Assembly: GCA_022768065.1 (NCBI GenBank)
Contig: JALELS010000020.1
Location: 62,001 to 126,000 of the forward strand
Direction: 5' to 3'
DNA length: 64,000 nt
Source: Ruminococcus sp.
Lineage (GTDB): Bacteria; Bacillota; Clostridia; Oscillospirales; Acutalibacteraceae
In this document: positions 1-8,954 of the stretch, one piece after another
Layout: the number at the start of each line of letters is the position of its first letter
Numbering within the stretch: position 1 is the stretch's first letter
Position numbers and translations under genes: made by a program
The notes under the pieces: model-generated
What the model saw: only the letters and a program-made list of their open reading frames with translations
Told to the model about the DNA's origin: nothing
Database searches by the model: none

Positions 1-91
1 TTCCGCCGAAGCGGTACGCCGAAACCGAAAAAGCACCGGCATACCGTTAATAATTTAAGCGATGTATTAAACAATCTCCGATCGTTTAACA

Positions 92-402
92 GACTTTGGA
101 GAAAACGGATTAAAGCTCCGCTGCCACGTACTGTGGCACGACAGAGATCGGTTAATTCGTTTTATCAAAGAATACCTTGCAAAAATTATTTTGTTTGATA
201 GGCTTTAGAGAAAACGGATTTAAGTTCCGCCGCCGCGTACTGTGGTACGACAGAGATCAGTTAATTCGTTTTATCAAAGAATACCTTGCAAAATTTATTT
301 TGTTTGATAGACTTTAGAGAAAACGGATTAAAGTTTGACCGCCGCGTACTGTGGTACGTAAGGGAAAAATTAATTCGTTTTATCAAAGATTATCGGACAA
401 AA
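92..402. repeat. Three tandem 109-bp hairpin-forming repeats
   Basis: The segment GAAAACGG recurs at 101, 210 and 319, giving an exact period of 109 bp. Copies run about 92-200, 201-309 and 310-402; the third diverges at its end, next to the transketolase stop codon. Each unit can fold into a long imperfect hairpin: the left arm CTTTAGAGAAAACGGATTAA pairs with a right arm ending TTAATTCGTTTTATCAAAG, with an inner hairpin around CGTAC-TGTG-GTACG at the apex. The repeats lie just downstream of the minus-strand operon and contain no convincing reading frame. They could act as a 3' RNA structure or terminator array, or be a small dispersed element; the sequence does not decide. The unit was not seen elsewhere in the window. 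Confidence 0.8.
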
Positions 403-1413
403 TCAGACCTCATCGTCCCAGTTGTCGTCTAACTCAAAGTCCTTATGCATAAGCTCACGAACCGCCTCGATTATGCCGTTGGCGTCGATGCCGACCATGG
501 ACATAATGTCCTCGTGGAGACCGATGGGAGCGAACTTGTCGGGGTGACCGAGCTTCTTGAAGGCGCAGCCCTTACCGGATTCAACAACAACCTCGGCAAC
601 GGCAGAGCCGAGACCGCCGATTATGTTGTGGTCCTCAACCGTGATTATACGACGAGTATCCTGAACAGCCTTTAAGATAGCCTCTTTATCGATGGGCTTA
701 ATGGTGTGCATATTGAGCACGCGAACCTTAAGTCCGTCTGCACTCTCAAGGAATTTGGCAGCCTCACGAGCCTGGAATACACAGGAGCCGCAGGCTATTA
801 CGGTAATGTCGGTGCCGGGATGAACCTCAACAGCCTTACCTACTTCAAAGCCGTAATCCTCATTATCATAAAGAACACGGTCAAAGCCGCGGTTAATTCT
901 GATGTAATACGGGCCGAAGTTTTCATAAGCGGCGCGAACCGCATTTGCCGTCTCATAACCGTCTGCCGGGCAGATAACGGTGAGATTGGGCATAGCTCTT
1001 GTAACCGCAAGGTCAACAATAGCGTGGTGAGTAGAACCCGCCTGACCGAAAGAGGTGCCGGAATGCGTAGCTATAATTTTAGCGTTGACATTCTGATAGC
1101 AGATATCGGTGTGCAACTGATCTGCCGCACGAAGTGATGCAAATACCGAGAAGGTGGAAGCAAAGGGAACGAGCCCCGCTCTTGCCATACCTGCCGCTAC
1201 GCCGATCATATTCTGCTCTGCGATACCGACATTGAAAACTCTGTCGGGGCACGCATTTGTGAAGTCCTGAAGCTTTGTGGAGGTTGCAAGGTCAGCTGTG
1301 ACCGCAACTATTTCTTTATGCTCCTTGGCAAGGTCCGCCAAGGTTTTTCCGTAAATCTCCGAGGTGGAAAGCTCGGGAGTCTCAATTACGTTATATACAA
1401 ATCCGCCTGCCAT
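403..1413 (-). CDS. Transketolase, C-terminal subunit (split transketolase)
   Basis: This 336-residue protein carries the pyrimidine-binding and C-terminal domains of a transketolase, which in many Firmicutes and archaea are a separate polypeptide. The pyrimidine domain fills about residues 15-180, with the family pattern around FNVGIAEQNMIGVAAGMA (the Glu that activates thiamine diphosphate) and FASTFSVF. The C-terminal transketolase domain follows from about 195. The enzyme would transfer two-carbon ketol units between sugar phosphates in the cytoplasm, together with the upstream subunit. Its ATG overlaps the stop of that subunit in a TAATG arrangement, so the two are translationally coupled and probably made in equal amounts. 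The operon also holds an aminotransferase, so the natural substrate may not be a pentose-phosphate intermediate; the split subunits alone do not show this. Confidence 0.93.
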   Translation of the reverse strand: MAGGFVYNVIETPELSTSEIYGKTLADLAKEHKEIVAVTADLATSTKLQDFTNACPDRVFNVGIAEQNMIGVAAGMARAGLVPFASTFSVFASLRAADQLHTDICYQNVNAKIIATHSGTSFGQAGSTHHAIVDLAVTRAMPNLTVICPADGYETANAVRAAYENFGPYYIRINRGFDRVLYDNEDYGFEVGKAVEVHPGTDITVIACGSCVFQAREAAKFLESADGLKVRVLNMHTIKPIDKEAILKAVQDTRRIITVEDHNIIGGLGSAVAEVVVESGKGCAFKKLGHPDKFAPIGLHEDIMSMVGIDANGIIEAVRELMHKDFELDDNWDDEV

Positions 1414-2291
1414 TATTCAAACTCCTTTCCGCAGCGAGCTATACGCTCAGCACTGTATTCATCAAGGTCTTTTGCGGCAACCTTTGCCATCTCTTCATCA
1501 ATGGCGCCGTAATGCCACTTGTAGTTACCGCTTGTAAGCTTAATTCCGACGCCCTTAATGGTATCGGCAACTATAACGGTAGGCTTATCCTTGGTCTTGT
1601 GTGCCTCATCAATAGCCTTGCAGAGAGAAACGATGTTGTTGCCCTCGCAAACGATTGTATGGAAGCCGAATGCCACGAATTTATCCGCAAGCGGTTCGAG
1701 CTTCATAACATCCTCGGTGTTGCCGTCTATCATGCAATGGTTGCGGTCAACAATCGTGATGCAGTTTGTAAGATTGTAATGACGGATGGTCATAAGACCT
1801 TCCCAGTTTGAACCCTCATCAAGCTCACCGTCGCCTGTTACAACGTAGGTGTAGTAATCCTTGCCGAGAACTCTTGCGGCAATAGCCGTACCTGCCGCTA
1901 TCGGAATGCCGTGACCGAGCGAACCTGTGGATGCGTCAACGCCGGCAACCTTATTTGAGTCAAGATGGATACCCATTTTTGAGTTTGTAAGGTTAAAGGT
2001 CTTTAACTGCTCGGGGTCATTGTAGCCGAAATCGCAAAGCACGGGTGCATAAGCTATGCCGGCATGGCCCTTACTGAGAATGAAGCGATCGCGATCTTCC
2101 CACTTCGGGTCGTCTTTTTTGATGTTGAGGTATCTGTGATACATAACGGTAAGAATGTCCATAACGCTCATACCGCCGCCGATATGGCCGCTTCCCGCCC
2201 AGACTGTGGTCTGAAGACAGAGATGCCTTAAATCGTTGGCTTTTTTCTCAAGCGCGAGCCATTCCTCCTTGGTCAAAGGTGCTCTTTCCAT
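1413..2291 (-). CDS. Transketolase, N-terminal subunit (thiamine diphosphate binding)
   Basis: This 292-residue protein is the N-terminal, pyrophosphate-binding half of a split transketolase. The signature SGHIGGGMSVMDILTVMYH lies near residues 34-52, and the metal/thiamine diphosphate motif VTGDGELDEGSNWE near 151-164. GSLGHGIPIAAGTAIA is also typical. A good ribosome site (GGGAGG) precedes the ATG. The gene sits between the aminotransferase and the C-terminal subunit, and its stop overlaps the next start by one base. A GC-rich hairpin occupies the 80-bp gap to the upstream aminotransferase, which could tune mRNA stability between the two. Function as a transketolase half is firm from sequence; the physiological substrate is not. 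Confidence 0.93.
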   Translation of the reverse strand: MERAPLTKEEWLALEKKANDLRHLCLQTTVWAGSGHIGGGMSVMDILTVMYHRYLNIKKDDPKWEDRDRFILSKGHAGIAYAPVLCDFGYNDPEQLKTFNLTNSKMGIHLDSNKVAGVDASTGSLGHGIPIAAGTAIAARVLGKDYYTYVVTGDGELDEGSNWEGLMTIRHYNLTNCITIVDRNHCMIDGNTEDVMKLEPLADKFVAFGFHTIVCEGNNIVSLCKAIDEAHKTKDKPTVIVADTIKGVGIKLTSGNYKWHYGAIDEEMAKVAAKDLDEYSAERIARCGKEFE

Positions 2292-2324
2292 AATTTTCCT
2301 CCCTGATTGTAAAGTTTTGTATTA

Positions 2325-2356
2325 CGGGCGGCCGCGCTCCACGCACAGCCGCCTTA
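2325..2356 (-). other. Intercistronic GC-rich hairpin
   Basis: In the gap between the aminotransferase stop and the transketolase N-subunit, GGCGGC and GCCGCC can pair around a loop on the transcribed strand. No U-run follows, so it is unlikely to terminate. It may be an mRNA-processing or stability element. Confidence 0.4.
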
Positions 2357-2372
2357 AATCCGTGTTTTAAAA

Positions 2373-3641
2373 TCAGCCCTTGAGCTCGGGATGATTTTTC
2401 TCAACTACCGAGAACGCGTCTTCGGCTATCTCTATGGACTTTTTGATGTCCTCATCGGTAACGGCAGCGTTCATAAAGTGGTTGTGGTGAGACGCGAGGA
2501 ACAAACCGCGGCTTACGCACTCGGATATCCACTCCTGATGAAGCATAAGGCTGTCATCGTTTGCGATACGAAGATAGAAGAGAGCCGGTTCGCCGGAAAC
2601 AACAAGGTCAAAGCCGTGTTCTTTGGCGGCAGCCTTAAAGCCCTCGGTAAGCTTTGTGCCCTTTTCGCGGAACATCTTGGGTGTGTCGAGTTTTTTCATC
2701 TTGTCGATGCAGGCTATGGAAGCGGCAAAGGGAATTGCGCTCATCCAGTAAGAGCCTGTGTATGTAACGCCCGAAACGGTGGCTTTCATATGCTCGCCGC
2801 CGCAGAGCGCCGACATATTGTATCCGTTTGCAAGAGCCTTGCAGAAGCAGATAAGGTCTGCCTTGATTCCGTAGTAATGGTCGGAGCCGGCTATATCGAG
2901 ACGGAAGCCCGTTCTGACGTCGTCAAAGATAAGAACCATACCGTGATCGTCGCAGAATTTACGTACAGCCTGCCAATACTCCTTGGAGGCACAGCGGTTA
3001 TCATAGAAATTACCGTGATCGTAAGGCTGAGCTATAAGGCCGGCAACATCGCCGTCGCAGGCATTGTATGCGTCTTCAAGAGCCTGAAGGTCAAACCACG
3101 GAACAACCACATTGTTTGCAACTTCTTCGGGAAGTATGCCGGGGTAGTCTATCTTCTGACCCCACTGGAAGTCGCCGTGATAATAGCCCTTTAAGAAGAA
3201 CATTTTTTTCTTGTGGGTGTGTGCGCGAGCAGTCATAACCGCGAGGGTGGTAACGTCCGAGCCGTTCTTTGCAAAGAATGCCCAGTCTGCGGAAGCTACG
3301 GTATTGACAAGATTCTCGGCGCACTCAACCATAACCTTGGAGGGAGAGGTTGTGCAGTTGCCGAGCTTCATCTGCTTCATAGCGGCAGCGTCAACGTCCG
3401 GGTCGTTATAACCGAGTACGTTGGGACCGTAAGCACACATATAGTCGATGTACTTGTTGCCGTCAACATCCCAAAAATATGTACCCTTTGCTTTTTCGGA
3501 ATAGAAAGGCCATTTTGAAACGGGAACCCAAAGACCTTCGGCAGGTCCTAAGTGGCCGTAAATACCGGAGGGTATTACCTTAATGGCTCTGTCAAAATAT
3601 TCATGGCTTTTTGTATGTTTGTATTCCGGGAATTTACTCAT
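2373..3641 (-). CDS. Class III PLP aminotransferase (glutamate-1-semialdehyde aminomutase-like)
   Basis: This 422-residue protein has the full class III aminotransferase fold, nearest in pattern to HemL-type aminomutases. PLP contacts seen include the NGSDV segment near 126-130, the IFDDVRTGFR motif near 238-247 (Asp to the pyridine nitrogen), and the Schiff-base Lys at about 268 in FCKALANGYN. A true hemL is unlikely: no tetrapyrrole genes are nearby and the N-terminal specificity region differs. The gene is second in an operon with an SCP2-like protein and a split transketolase, suggesting amination of a sugar-derived or semialdehyde substrate. Its ribosome site AAGGAGGG overlaps the stop region of the upstream gene, 14 bp away. 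The substrate is not identifiable from sequence. Confidence 0.9.
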   Translation of the reverse strand: MSKFPEYKHTKSHEYFDRAIKVIPSGIYGHLGPAEGLWVPVSKWPFYSEKAKGTYFWDVDGNKYIDYMCAYGPNVLGYNDPDVDAAAMKQMKLGNCTTSPSKVMVECAENLVNTVASADWAFFAKNGSDVTTLAVMTARAHTHKKKMFFLKGYYHGDFQWGQKIDYPGILPEEVANNVVVPWFDLQALEDAYNACDGDVAGLIAQPYDHGNFYDNRCASKEYWQAVRKFCDDHGMVLIFDDVRTGFRLDIAGSDHYYGIKADLICFCKALANGYNMSALCGGEHMKATVSGVTYTGSYWMSAIPFAASIACIDKMKKLDTPKMFREKGTKLTEGFKAAAKEHGFDLVVSGEPALFYLRIANDDSLMLHQEWISECVSRGLFLASHHNHFMNAAVTDEDIKKSIEIAEDAFSVVEKNHPELKG

Positions 3642-3655
3642 ATTTATCGCCCTCC

Positions 3656-4417
3656 TTATGCCAAATACAGAGCTACTCTGTCGAGTATTCTGTTCATATT
3701 GTCTACCATGGAAAGCATGCCGCGAATCTCAACGGTGCCCTTGCCTATACATTCAAGCGAATTGACTTTGCCGTTGAAGAGATCGTAAGCAAGGTCAAGA
3801 GAGTCAAACTGCATAATCGCTCTCGGCTTTTTCGGATATTCCTTGATTGTGACAAGGTGATGATCCTTAACGCGGATTGTGGCGGCGGGGCCGTCTTTTA
3901 TACAGAACGCTATATCGCCGTCAAGCATATAAGAAGCGCTTGCCTGACCGATTTTATCCTGATTGCCTATCTGAGACAGCGCAACGGAAATTGTGTAGAA
4001 AGTAAGCTTGGTCGAAAGCTCGAAAAACGCTCTGTCTTTAAGAGCCTCTTCGCTCGGCTGCATTACTTCGGAAAGTCGGTCGGTGAGTGCCGTAAAGGTC
4101 TTGAGAAGAAAACCTATCTTGGTAAGGCCTTTAAGCGGTACAGGAGTAACGGTTCCGTCGATTACGCCGTTGAATTTTTCGCAGGAAGAAAGCGGTATGT
4201 AAATATCGCAGTCCTTCACTCCGTCTTCCATACGGCAACCGCTCTTTGTAAATTTAATTGTCGCAGACGGTCCGTGCTTAACATCGAAACAAACGGATAC
4301 CGGTTTTTTAAGCCCGGAGAGTATCTCTTTCGCCTTGTTATCAAGCTCACAGAGATTTTCGAGAGTTCCGAGGACGGCATACATATTGCTGTATGCAAGT
4401 GTTTTTGTGTCGGTCAA
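3656..4417 (-). CDS. Tandem SCP2-like (sterol carrier-type) domain protein
   Basis: The protein is 253 residues, beginning at a TTG codon seven bases after a perfect AGGAGG; upstream ATG codons in frame lack a ribosome site. It appears to hold two SCP2-type lipid-binding folds. The first includes FDVKHGPSATIKF and a helix-rich end near FLLKTFTALTDRL. The second includes FCIKDGPAATIRV and ends near MVDNMNRILDRV. SCP2 domains bind hydrophobic ligands in an internal cavity and occur as carriers or as domains of enzymes. The gene opens the operon with the aminotransferase and transketolase, so it may present or sequester a hydrophobic substrate. No signal peptide or membrane segment is visible. 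The fold call is by motif and layout, and no exact family is recognised. Confidence 0.65.
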   Translation of the reverse strand: MTDTKTLAYSNMYAVLGTLENLCELDNKAKEILSGLKKPVSVCFDVKHGPSATIKFTKSGCRMEDGVKDCDIYIPLSSCEKFNGVIDGTVTPVPLKGLTKIGFLLKTFTALTDRLSEVMQPSEEALKDRAFFELSTKLTFYTISVALSQIGNQDKIGQASASYMLDGDIAFCIKDGPAATIRVKDHHLVTIKEYPKKPRAIMQFDSLDLAYDLFNGKVNSLECIGKGTVEIRGMLSMVDNMNRILDRVALYLA

Positions 4418-4478
4418 TTTAATTCCTCCTTCGCTTCTTTTGATAAATAAACCGAAATAGCATATAACTATGCATTTA

Positions 4479-4507
4479 ATAATAACAAAATCTTTATCCA
4501 AAGTCAA
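4479..4507 (-). promoter_or_regulatory. Sigma-A promoter for the SCP2/aminotransferase/transketolase operon
   Basis: On the minus strand, TTGACT (4507-4502) and TATTAT (4484-4479) are separated by exactly 17 bp, about 60 bp upstream of the TTG start. Confidence 0.75.
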
Positions 4508-4592
4508 TGAAAACGCCGCACTTTCCCAATAAATTTTATTCAAAAAGTATTCGTAATTTGTAAAAAAACTTAATGATTTTTTTTAATATGTA

Positions 4593-4601
4593 TGGTATAA
4601 T
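4593..4601 (+). promoter_or_regulatory. Extended -10 promoter for secA
   Basis: TGGTATAAT is an extended -10 element (TGn plus TATAAT at 4596-4601). The -35 region is T-rich and weak, as is usual for extended -10 promoters. The secA start lies about 50 bp downstream. Confidence 0.65.
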
Positions 4602-4652
4602 GTAAAACGTATACGGCAAACTCCATTCTTTTTACGAAAGGAAACACGATAA

Positions 4653-7379
4653 ATGTCACTGTTAACCAAAATTTTCGGAGATTATTCGTCGAAAGAAGTA
4701 AAACGCGTAATGCCTATCCAAAAAAAGGTATTAAGTTACGAGGACGAATATTCGCGTCTTTCGGACGAAGAGCTGAAAGCAAAGACTCCGGAGTTCAAAG
4801 AAAGACTTAAAAACGGCGAAACGCTCGACGACATTCTCCCCGAAGCATTTGCGGTATGCCGCGAGGCTTCATCAAGAGTTCTCAATATGAAGCACTTCCC
4901 GGTTCAGATAATCGGCGGTATCATACTTCACCAGGGTCGTATTGCCGAGATGAAAACGGGCGAAGGCAAAACCCTCGTCGCAACATTGCCCGCTTACCTC
5001 AACGCTCTTTCCGGAAAAGGCGTTCACATAGTAACCGTCAACGATTATCTCGCCCGCCGCGACTCGGAGTGGATGGGCAAGCTCTACCGCTTCCTCGGTC
5101 TTTCCGTAGGACTTATAGTCCACGAGCTCAACAACGACGAGAGAAGGGCGGCATACTCTGCCGACATAACCTACGGCACAAACAATGAGATGGGCTTTGA
5201 CTATCTTCGAGACAATATGATAGCCTATGCTGAGCAGAGAGTTCAGCGCGGTCACTCGTTTGCCATCGTGGACGAGGTTGACTCGATCCTTATCGATGAA
5301 GCGAGAACACCCCTTATCATATCAGGCGTCGGCGACAAGTCGACAGACCTTTATAAGATTGCCGACAGCTTCGCAAAAACCCTTAAAAAGGTTACCGTAA
5401 AGGAGCTCGACTCAAAGCAGAACGCCGAGGAGGAGCTTTCCGAGGACGGCGACTTCGTAGTTGACGAAAAGGCAAAAACCGCAACGCTCACAAAATCCGG
5501 TATTGCAAAGGCAGAGGCATATTTTAACCTCGAAAACCTTATGGACAGCGAGAACATAACCGTTCTCCACCACATAGAGCAGGCAATAAAGGCCATAGGC
5601 GTTATGAAACGCGACGTTGACTACGTCGTAAAGGACGGAGAAGTTCTCATAGTTGACGAATTCACCGGACGTATAATGCTCGGCCGTCGTTACAGCGAGG
5701 GTCTGCACCAGGCAATCGAGGCAAAAGAGGGCGTTAAGGTAGAGAGAGAATCAAAAACGCTCGCCACCATCACCTTCCAGAACTACTTCAGACTTTACGA
5801 CAAACTTTCGGGTATGACCGGTACCGCTATGACAGAGAGCACCGAGTTCCAGGAAATCTATTCCCTCGACGTTATTTCAATACCGACCAATAAGCCGATG
5901 ATAAGAATCGACGACCCGGACGTTCTCTATAAAACGGAGCAGGCAAAATTCAACGCGATAATCGACCGCATAATCGAATGTCACGAAAAAGGTCAGCCCG
6001 TACTCGTAGGTACAATAAGCATTGAAAAGAGCGAGGCTCTTTCAAAGGCGCTCAGAAAACGCGGCATAAAGCACGAAGTTCTCAACGCCAAGTACCACGA
6101 AAAAGAAGCCGAAATTATAGCTCAGGCAGGTAAGTTCGGAGCCGTAACAATCGCCACCAATATGGCAGGCCGCGGTACCGATATTATCCTCGGAGGTAAC
6201 CCCGAATATATGGCAAAAGCCGAAATGCGCAAAAAGGGCTATTCGGATGAACTCATAGCCGAGGCAACAGGCTACGCCGAAACAAACGATGAAGAAATCC
6301 TCGAAGCGAGAAAAACATTCCGTGAGCTTGAAAACAAACACAAGGAAGAGCTCAAGGACGAAGCCGCAAAGGTTCGCGAAGCGGGCGGTCTTTACATCAT
6401 AGGTACGGAGCGTCACGAGTCACGGCGAATAGACAATCAGTTGCGCGGCCGTGCCGGACGTCAGGGCGACCCCGGTCACAGCCAGTTCTTCCTCTCTGCC
6501 GAGGATGACCTTTTAAGGCTCTTTGCAGGCGACAGATTCTACAACATCCTCAACAACTTCAAGGCAGTCGGCGATATGCCGATAGAGGCAGGCATTCTTT
6601 CAAAGTCCATTGAGAGCGCTCAGAAAAAGGTAGAGGCCAACAACTTTGCAACGCGCCGCAACGTCCTCGAATTCGACGACGTTATGAACGAGCAGCGTAA
6701 AAAGATTTACAGCGAACGCAATCAGGTGCTCGACGGAGCTGATCTTCACGAAACGATTCAGAAGATGATAAACGACTACTTTGACAGTATGGTTCAGTTC
6801 TACTGCCCGTCGTCACTTCCCGAAAACGAGTGGAACCTCGCCGGTATGAAGACAAAGCTCGGCTGGATTATAGGTTCCGATTCGCTCGACGAGCTCAAGA
6901 CCCCCGACGATTATCTTAAATACTTCCTCTCAAAAGCCGAAAAGCTTTACAACGACCGCAAGCAGAAGTACGGAGCGGAGATTATGAGCCTGCTCGAGAG
7001 AAAAATACTTCTTCAGAACGTAGACCGCCACTGGATGGATCACCTCGACGCAATGGAGGAATTAAAGCGCGGTATTTACCTTCGTTCCTACGGTCAGCAG
7101 AACCCGATAGTAGCATTCCGTATGGAGAGCTACGATATGTTTGAGGAAATGACCGATGCCATTCGCGAGGGTACGGTCACCGGCATTCTTACGGTTGTAA
7201 TCCGCACCGAAGCGGACACAAAGCGTGAGCAGCAGGGCAAGATTACCTCCACAAGCGGAGCTACCGACGGCAGTGAAAAGAAGCAGCCGGTCAGAAAAGC
7301 CAAAAAGCCCGGCAGAAACGACCCGTGCCCATGCGGAAGCGGTAAAAAGTACAAATACTGCTGCGGCAAGGACGACTGA
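4653..7379 (+). CDS. secA: Preprotein translocase ATPase SecA
   Basis: This 908-residue protein is full-length SecA, the cytoplasmic motor that pushes preproteins through SecYEG. Visible elements: Walker A MKTGEGKT at about 100-107, the DEAD-type VDEVDS at 206-211 followed by [14 protein letters not shown], the preprotein cross-linking domain, the second nucleotide-binding domain with [17 protein letters not shown] and [12 protein letters not shown], the helical scaffold and wing, and a C-terminal zinc-binding SEC-C motif [13 protein letters not shown]. The zinc motif binds SecB in proteobacteria; here it may contact ribosomes or phospholipid. The gene stands alone with its own promoter and a strong terminator behind it. 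prfB, its common neighbour, is absent. Confidence 0.99.
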   Translation: MSLLTKIFGDYSSKEVKRVMPIQKKVLSYEDEYSRLSDEELKAKTPEFKERLKNGETLDDILPEAFAVCREASSRVLNMKHFPVQIIGGIILHQGRIAEMKTGEGKTLVATLPAYLNALSGKGVHIVTVNDYLARRDSEWMGKLYRFLGLSVGLIVHELNNDERRAAYSADITYGTNNEMGFDYLRDNMIAYAEQRVQRGHSFAIVDEVDSILIDEARTPLIISGVGDKSTDLYKIADSFAKTLKKVTVKELDSKQNAEEELSEDGDFVVDEKAKTATLTKSGIAKAEAYFNLENLMDSENITVLHHIEQAIKAIGVMKRDVDYVVKDGEVLIVDEFTGRIMLGRRYSEGLHQAIEAKEGVKVERESKTLATITFQNYFRLYDKLSGMTGTAMTESTEFQEIYSLDVISIPTNKPMIRIDDPDVLYKTEQAKFNAIIDRIIECHEKGQPVLVGTISIEKSEALSKALRKRGIKHEVLNAKYHEKEAEIIAQAGKFGAVTIATNMAGRGTDIILGGNPEYMAKAEMRKKGYSDELIAEATGYAETNDEEILEARKTFRELENKHKEELKDEAAKVREAGGLYIIGTERHESRRIDNQLRGRAGRQGDPGHSQFFLSAEDDLLRLFAGDRFYNILNNFKAVGDMPIEAGILSKSIESAQKKVEANNFATRRNVLEFDDVMNEQRKKIYSERNQVLDGADLHETIQKMINDYFDSMVQFYCPSSLPENEWNLAGMKTKLGWIIGSDSLDELKTPDDYLKYFLSKAEKLYNDRKQKYGAEIMSLLERKILLQNVDRHWMDHLDAMEELKRGIYLRSYGQQNPIVAFRMESYDMFEEMTDAIREGTVTGILTVVIRTEADTKREQQGKITSTSGATDGSEKKQPVRKAKKPGRNDPCPCGSGKKYKYCCGKDD

Positions 7380-7406
7380 TATAACGGTGACTCATAAATA
7401 AATTTA

Positions 7407-7455
7407 AAAGACGGATATAAAGCTTGTGTTTTATGTCCGTCTTTCTTTTTGTCTT
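7407..7455 (+). terminator. Intrinsic terminator of secA
   Basis: AAAGACGGATATAA (7407-7420) pairs with TTATGTCCGTCTTT (7431-7444) over a 10-nt loop, followed by a T-rich tract. Confidence 0.9.
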
Positions 7456-7461
7456 TGTTTA

Positions 7462-7490
7462 TTGACTTATTATATAAATCGCCTTATAAT
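7462..7490 (+). promoter_or_regulatory. Consensus-like promoter for the glycerophosphodiesterase gene
   Basis: TTGACT (7462-7467) and TATAAT (7485-7490) with a 17-bp spacer, 55 bp upstream of the chosen ATG. Confidence 0.85.
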
Positions 7491-7544
7491 ACAATATATA
7501 TTGTTAATTATGCACATTATATGCGCGGTAAGCGGGAGGGCAAA

Positions 7545-8522
7545 ATGAAAACATTTTTTACGGTGCTGTTTATTACGGCAGCGGTTGTATTTTTAGTATG
7601 CATCATATTCAGAGGGGAAACGCCCGACAAGCCCAAGAAGAACATTAAGAGCGACAATCCTGCTATACTGCCATATGGCAAGACGGGAGTTTTGGCTCAT
7701 CGCTCAGGGGCAGGGCTCGCTCCGGAAAATACTCTGCTCGCCTTTCAGAATATGATTAAGAACAGGGATAAATTCGAACTTGAAGGCTTTGAATTTGACC
7801 TGCACCTCACAAAGGACGGCCAAATAATAGTCCTGCATGACGACACGCTTGACCGCACAAGCGATTCGGAGGAATATTTCGGCAAGCCCGGCGTAATGCC
7901 GTGCGACCTCACAATGGAAGAGCTGCGCAACCTCAATATGGGCGAAAAATTCACTCTGCCCGACGGCTCTATGCCGTATAAGGGTCTGCGCGGCGACAAA
8001 ATTCCCGATTCGCTCCGCATAATAAGGCTCAGCGACGTGTTTGATTTTCTTGCGCCGTACGGGGATTACACCTTTACCGTTGATATAAAGAACGACGGCG
8101 ACATCGGATATCGTGCCGCAGATGAGCTCCACCGCCTTTTGGTAAAATACAATATGCTCTCGCGCACCGCGGTCGCCTCTTTCCACAAGAGCAATATCAT
8201 TTATCTTGACGAAAAATACCCGGACATAACACGTTCGGCAACAATACACGAAGTGGTTAAATTCTATTTCCAGAGTTTCTTTCACATTCCCTATAAGCAG
8301 GGGCATTTCAAATTCAAATATCTTCACATTCCGTATAAGGATTACTTTTTCAATCTCGGCACAACAAGGCTGATAAATTACGCCCACAGCTACGGTATAG
8401 CCGTTCAATACTGGACCATAAACGACCCGAAAATAATGAAGCGCCTCGAAAAGAACGGTGCGGACGCGGTCTTTACCGACCTGCCGGACTTAGCTTACGA
8501 GACGCTTAACGATATTAAATAA
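7545..8522 (+). CDS. Membrane-anchored glycerophosphodiester phosphodiesterase
   Basis: This 325-residue protein begins with an uncleaved hydrophobic segment (about residues 4-22) followed by a GDPD TIM-barrel. The first catalytic block reads AHRSGAGLAPENT (His at about 52, Glu at 61). The metal and second His block reads FDLHLTKDG and then VLHDDTLDRTS. The C-terminal pattern QYWTINDPKIMKRLEKNGADAVFTD is also typical. It should hydrolyse glycerophosphodiesters, from phospholipid or teichoic acid turnover, to glycerol-3-phosphate at the outer membrane face. I chose the ATG at 7545 because GGGAGGG lies just before it; an upstream in-frame ATG would put charged residues in front of the anchor. 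The gene is monocistronic and meets the Dabb gene tail to tail. Confidence 0.9.
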   Translation: MKTFFTVLFITAAVVFLVCIIFRGETPDKPKKNIKSDNPAILPYGKTGVLAHRSGAGLAPENTLLAFQNMIKNRDKFELEGFEFDLHLTKDGQIIVLHDDTLDRTSDSEEYFGKPGVMPCDLTMEELRNLNMGEKFTLPDGSMPYKGLRGDKIPDSLRIIRLSDVFDFLAPYGDYTFTVDIKNDGDIGYRAADELHRLLVKYNMLSRTAVASFHKSNIIYLDEKYPDITRSATIHEVVKFYFQSFFHIPYKQGHFKFKYLHIPYKDYFFNLGTTRLINYAHSYGIAVQYWTINDPKIMKRLEKNGADAVFTDLPDLAYETLNDIK

Positions 8523-8530
8523 TGCTTTGA

Positions 8531-8830
8531 TTATTCCGAAACATAATCGGCGACAAAGCGTGTTTTTACATACGGCGCCGAACGTTCCTTATGGGCAATA
8601 TGCAGCGGATGCACCTGAAATGAGGGAATGTTTTCCATGCGCTCGAATTCCGCATAAAATACGAAATCGCAGTCGCTGTCGGCGAAGTTTTCGCCTATTT
8701 CCGCTTTTATGAGCCCCGGGATTTTGCCGACGAGGTTTTTAACGGAATCCGACATCATTTTCAATACCTCTTTGCGGTTTGAATCGTTGACCTTGTCGGA
8801 AAAAGTCCAAAAAATAATATGCCTTACCAT
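8531..8830 (-). CDS. Dabb-family (stress-responsive A/B barrel) protein
   Basis: The 99-residue product starts MVRHIIFWTF and follows the Dabb pattern throughout: a first strand with a conserved His, a helix with an IPGL element near 38, and FVFYAEFERMENIPSFQVHP in the middle, which is the family's usual D/E-x-x-L-x-x-Y-x-x-H-P equivalent. These small dimeric ferredoxin-like proteins are linked to stress responses but mostly have no known reaction. The start at 8830 has AAGGGG 11 bases upstream; a longer in-frame version starting at 8875 lacks a site. The gene converges on the glycerophosphodiesterase gene with an 8-bp gap. Confidence 0.85.
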   Translation of the reverse strand: MVRHIIFWTFSDKVNDSNRKEVLKMMSDSVKNLVGKIPGLIKAEIGENFADSDCDFVFYAEFERMENIPSFQVHPLHIAHKERSAPYVKTRFVADYVSE

Positions 8831-8919
8831 TATGTAACACGCCCCTTGGGAAAATATCGGTATCCCGTAAAACATGGGTACCGATGTTATTGTAGCACAA
8901 AAAAATCAAAAATAAACCC

Positions 8920-8948
8920 TTGACAAAAATTTTAAAGTGTGTTTTAAT
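8920..8948 (+). promoter_or_regulatory. Promoter of the T-box/ABC importer operon
   Basis: TTGACA (8920-8925), 17-bp spacer, TTTAAT (8943-8948). The predicted start is near 8955, which is the 5' end of the T-box leader. Confidence 0.85.
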
Positions 8949-8954
8949 GGCTTA

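Noticed and set aside
92-402. CRISPR array or satellite
   Set aside because: The 109-bp units adjoin with no spacers and self-pair. They are a tandem hairpin repeat.
2391-3194. 267-codon reading frame on the plus strand
   Set aside because: It is antisense to the aminotransferase with no ribosome site and no recognisable motif; coding signal is on the minus strand.
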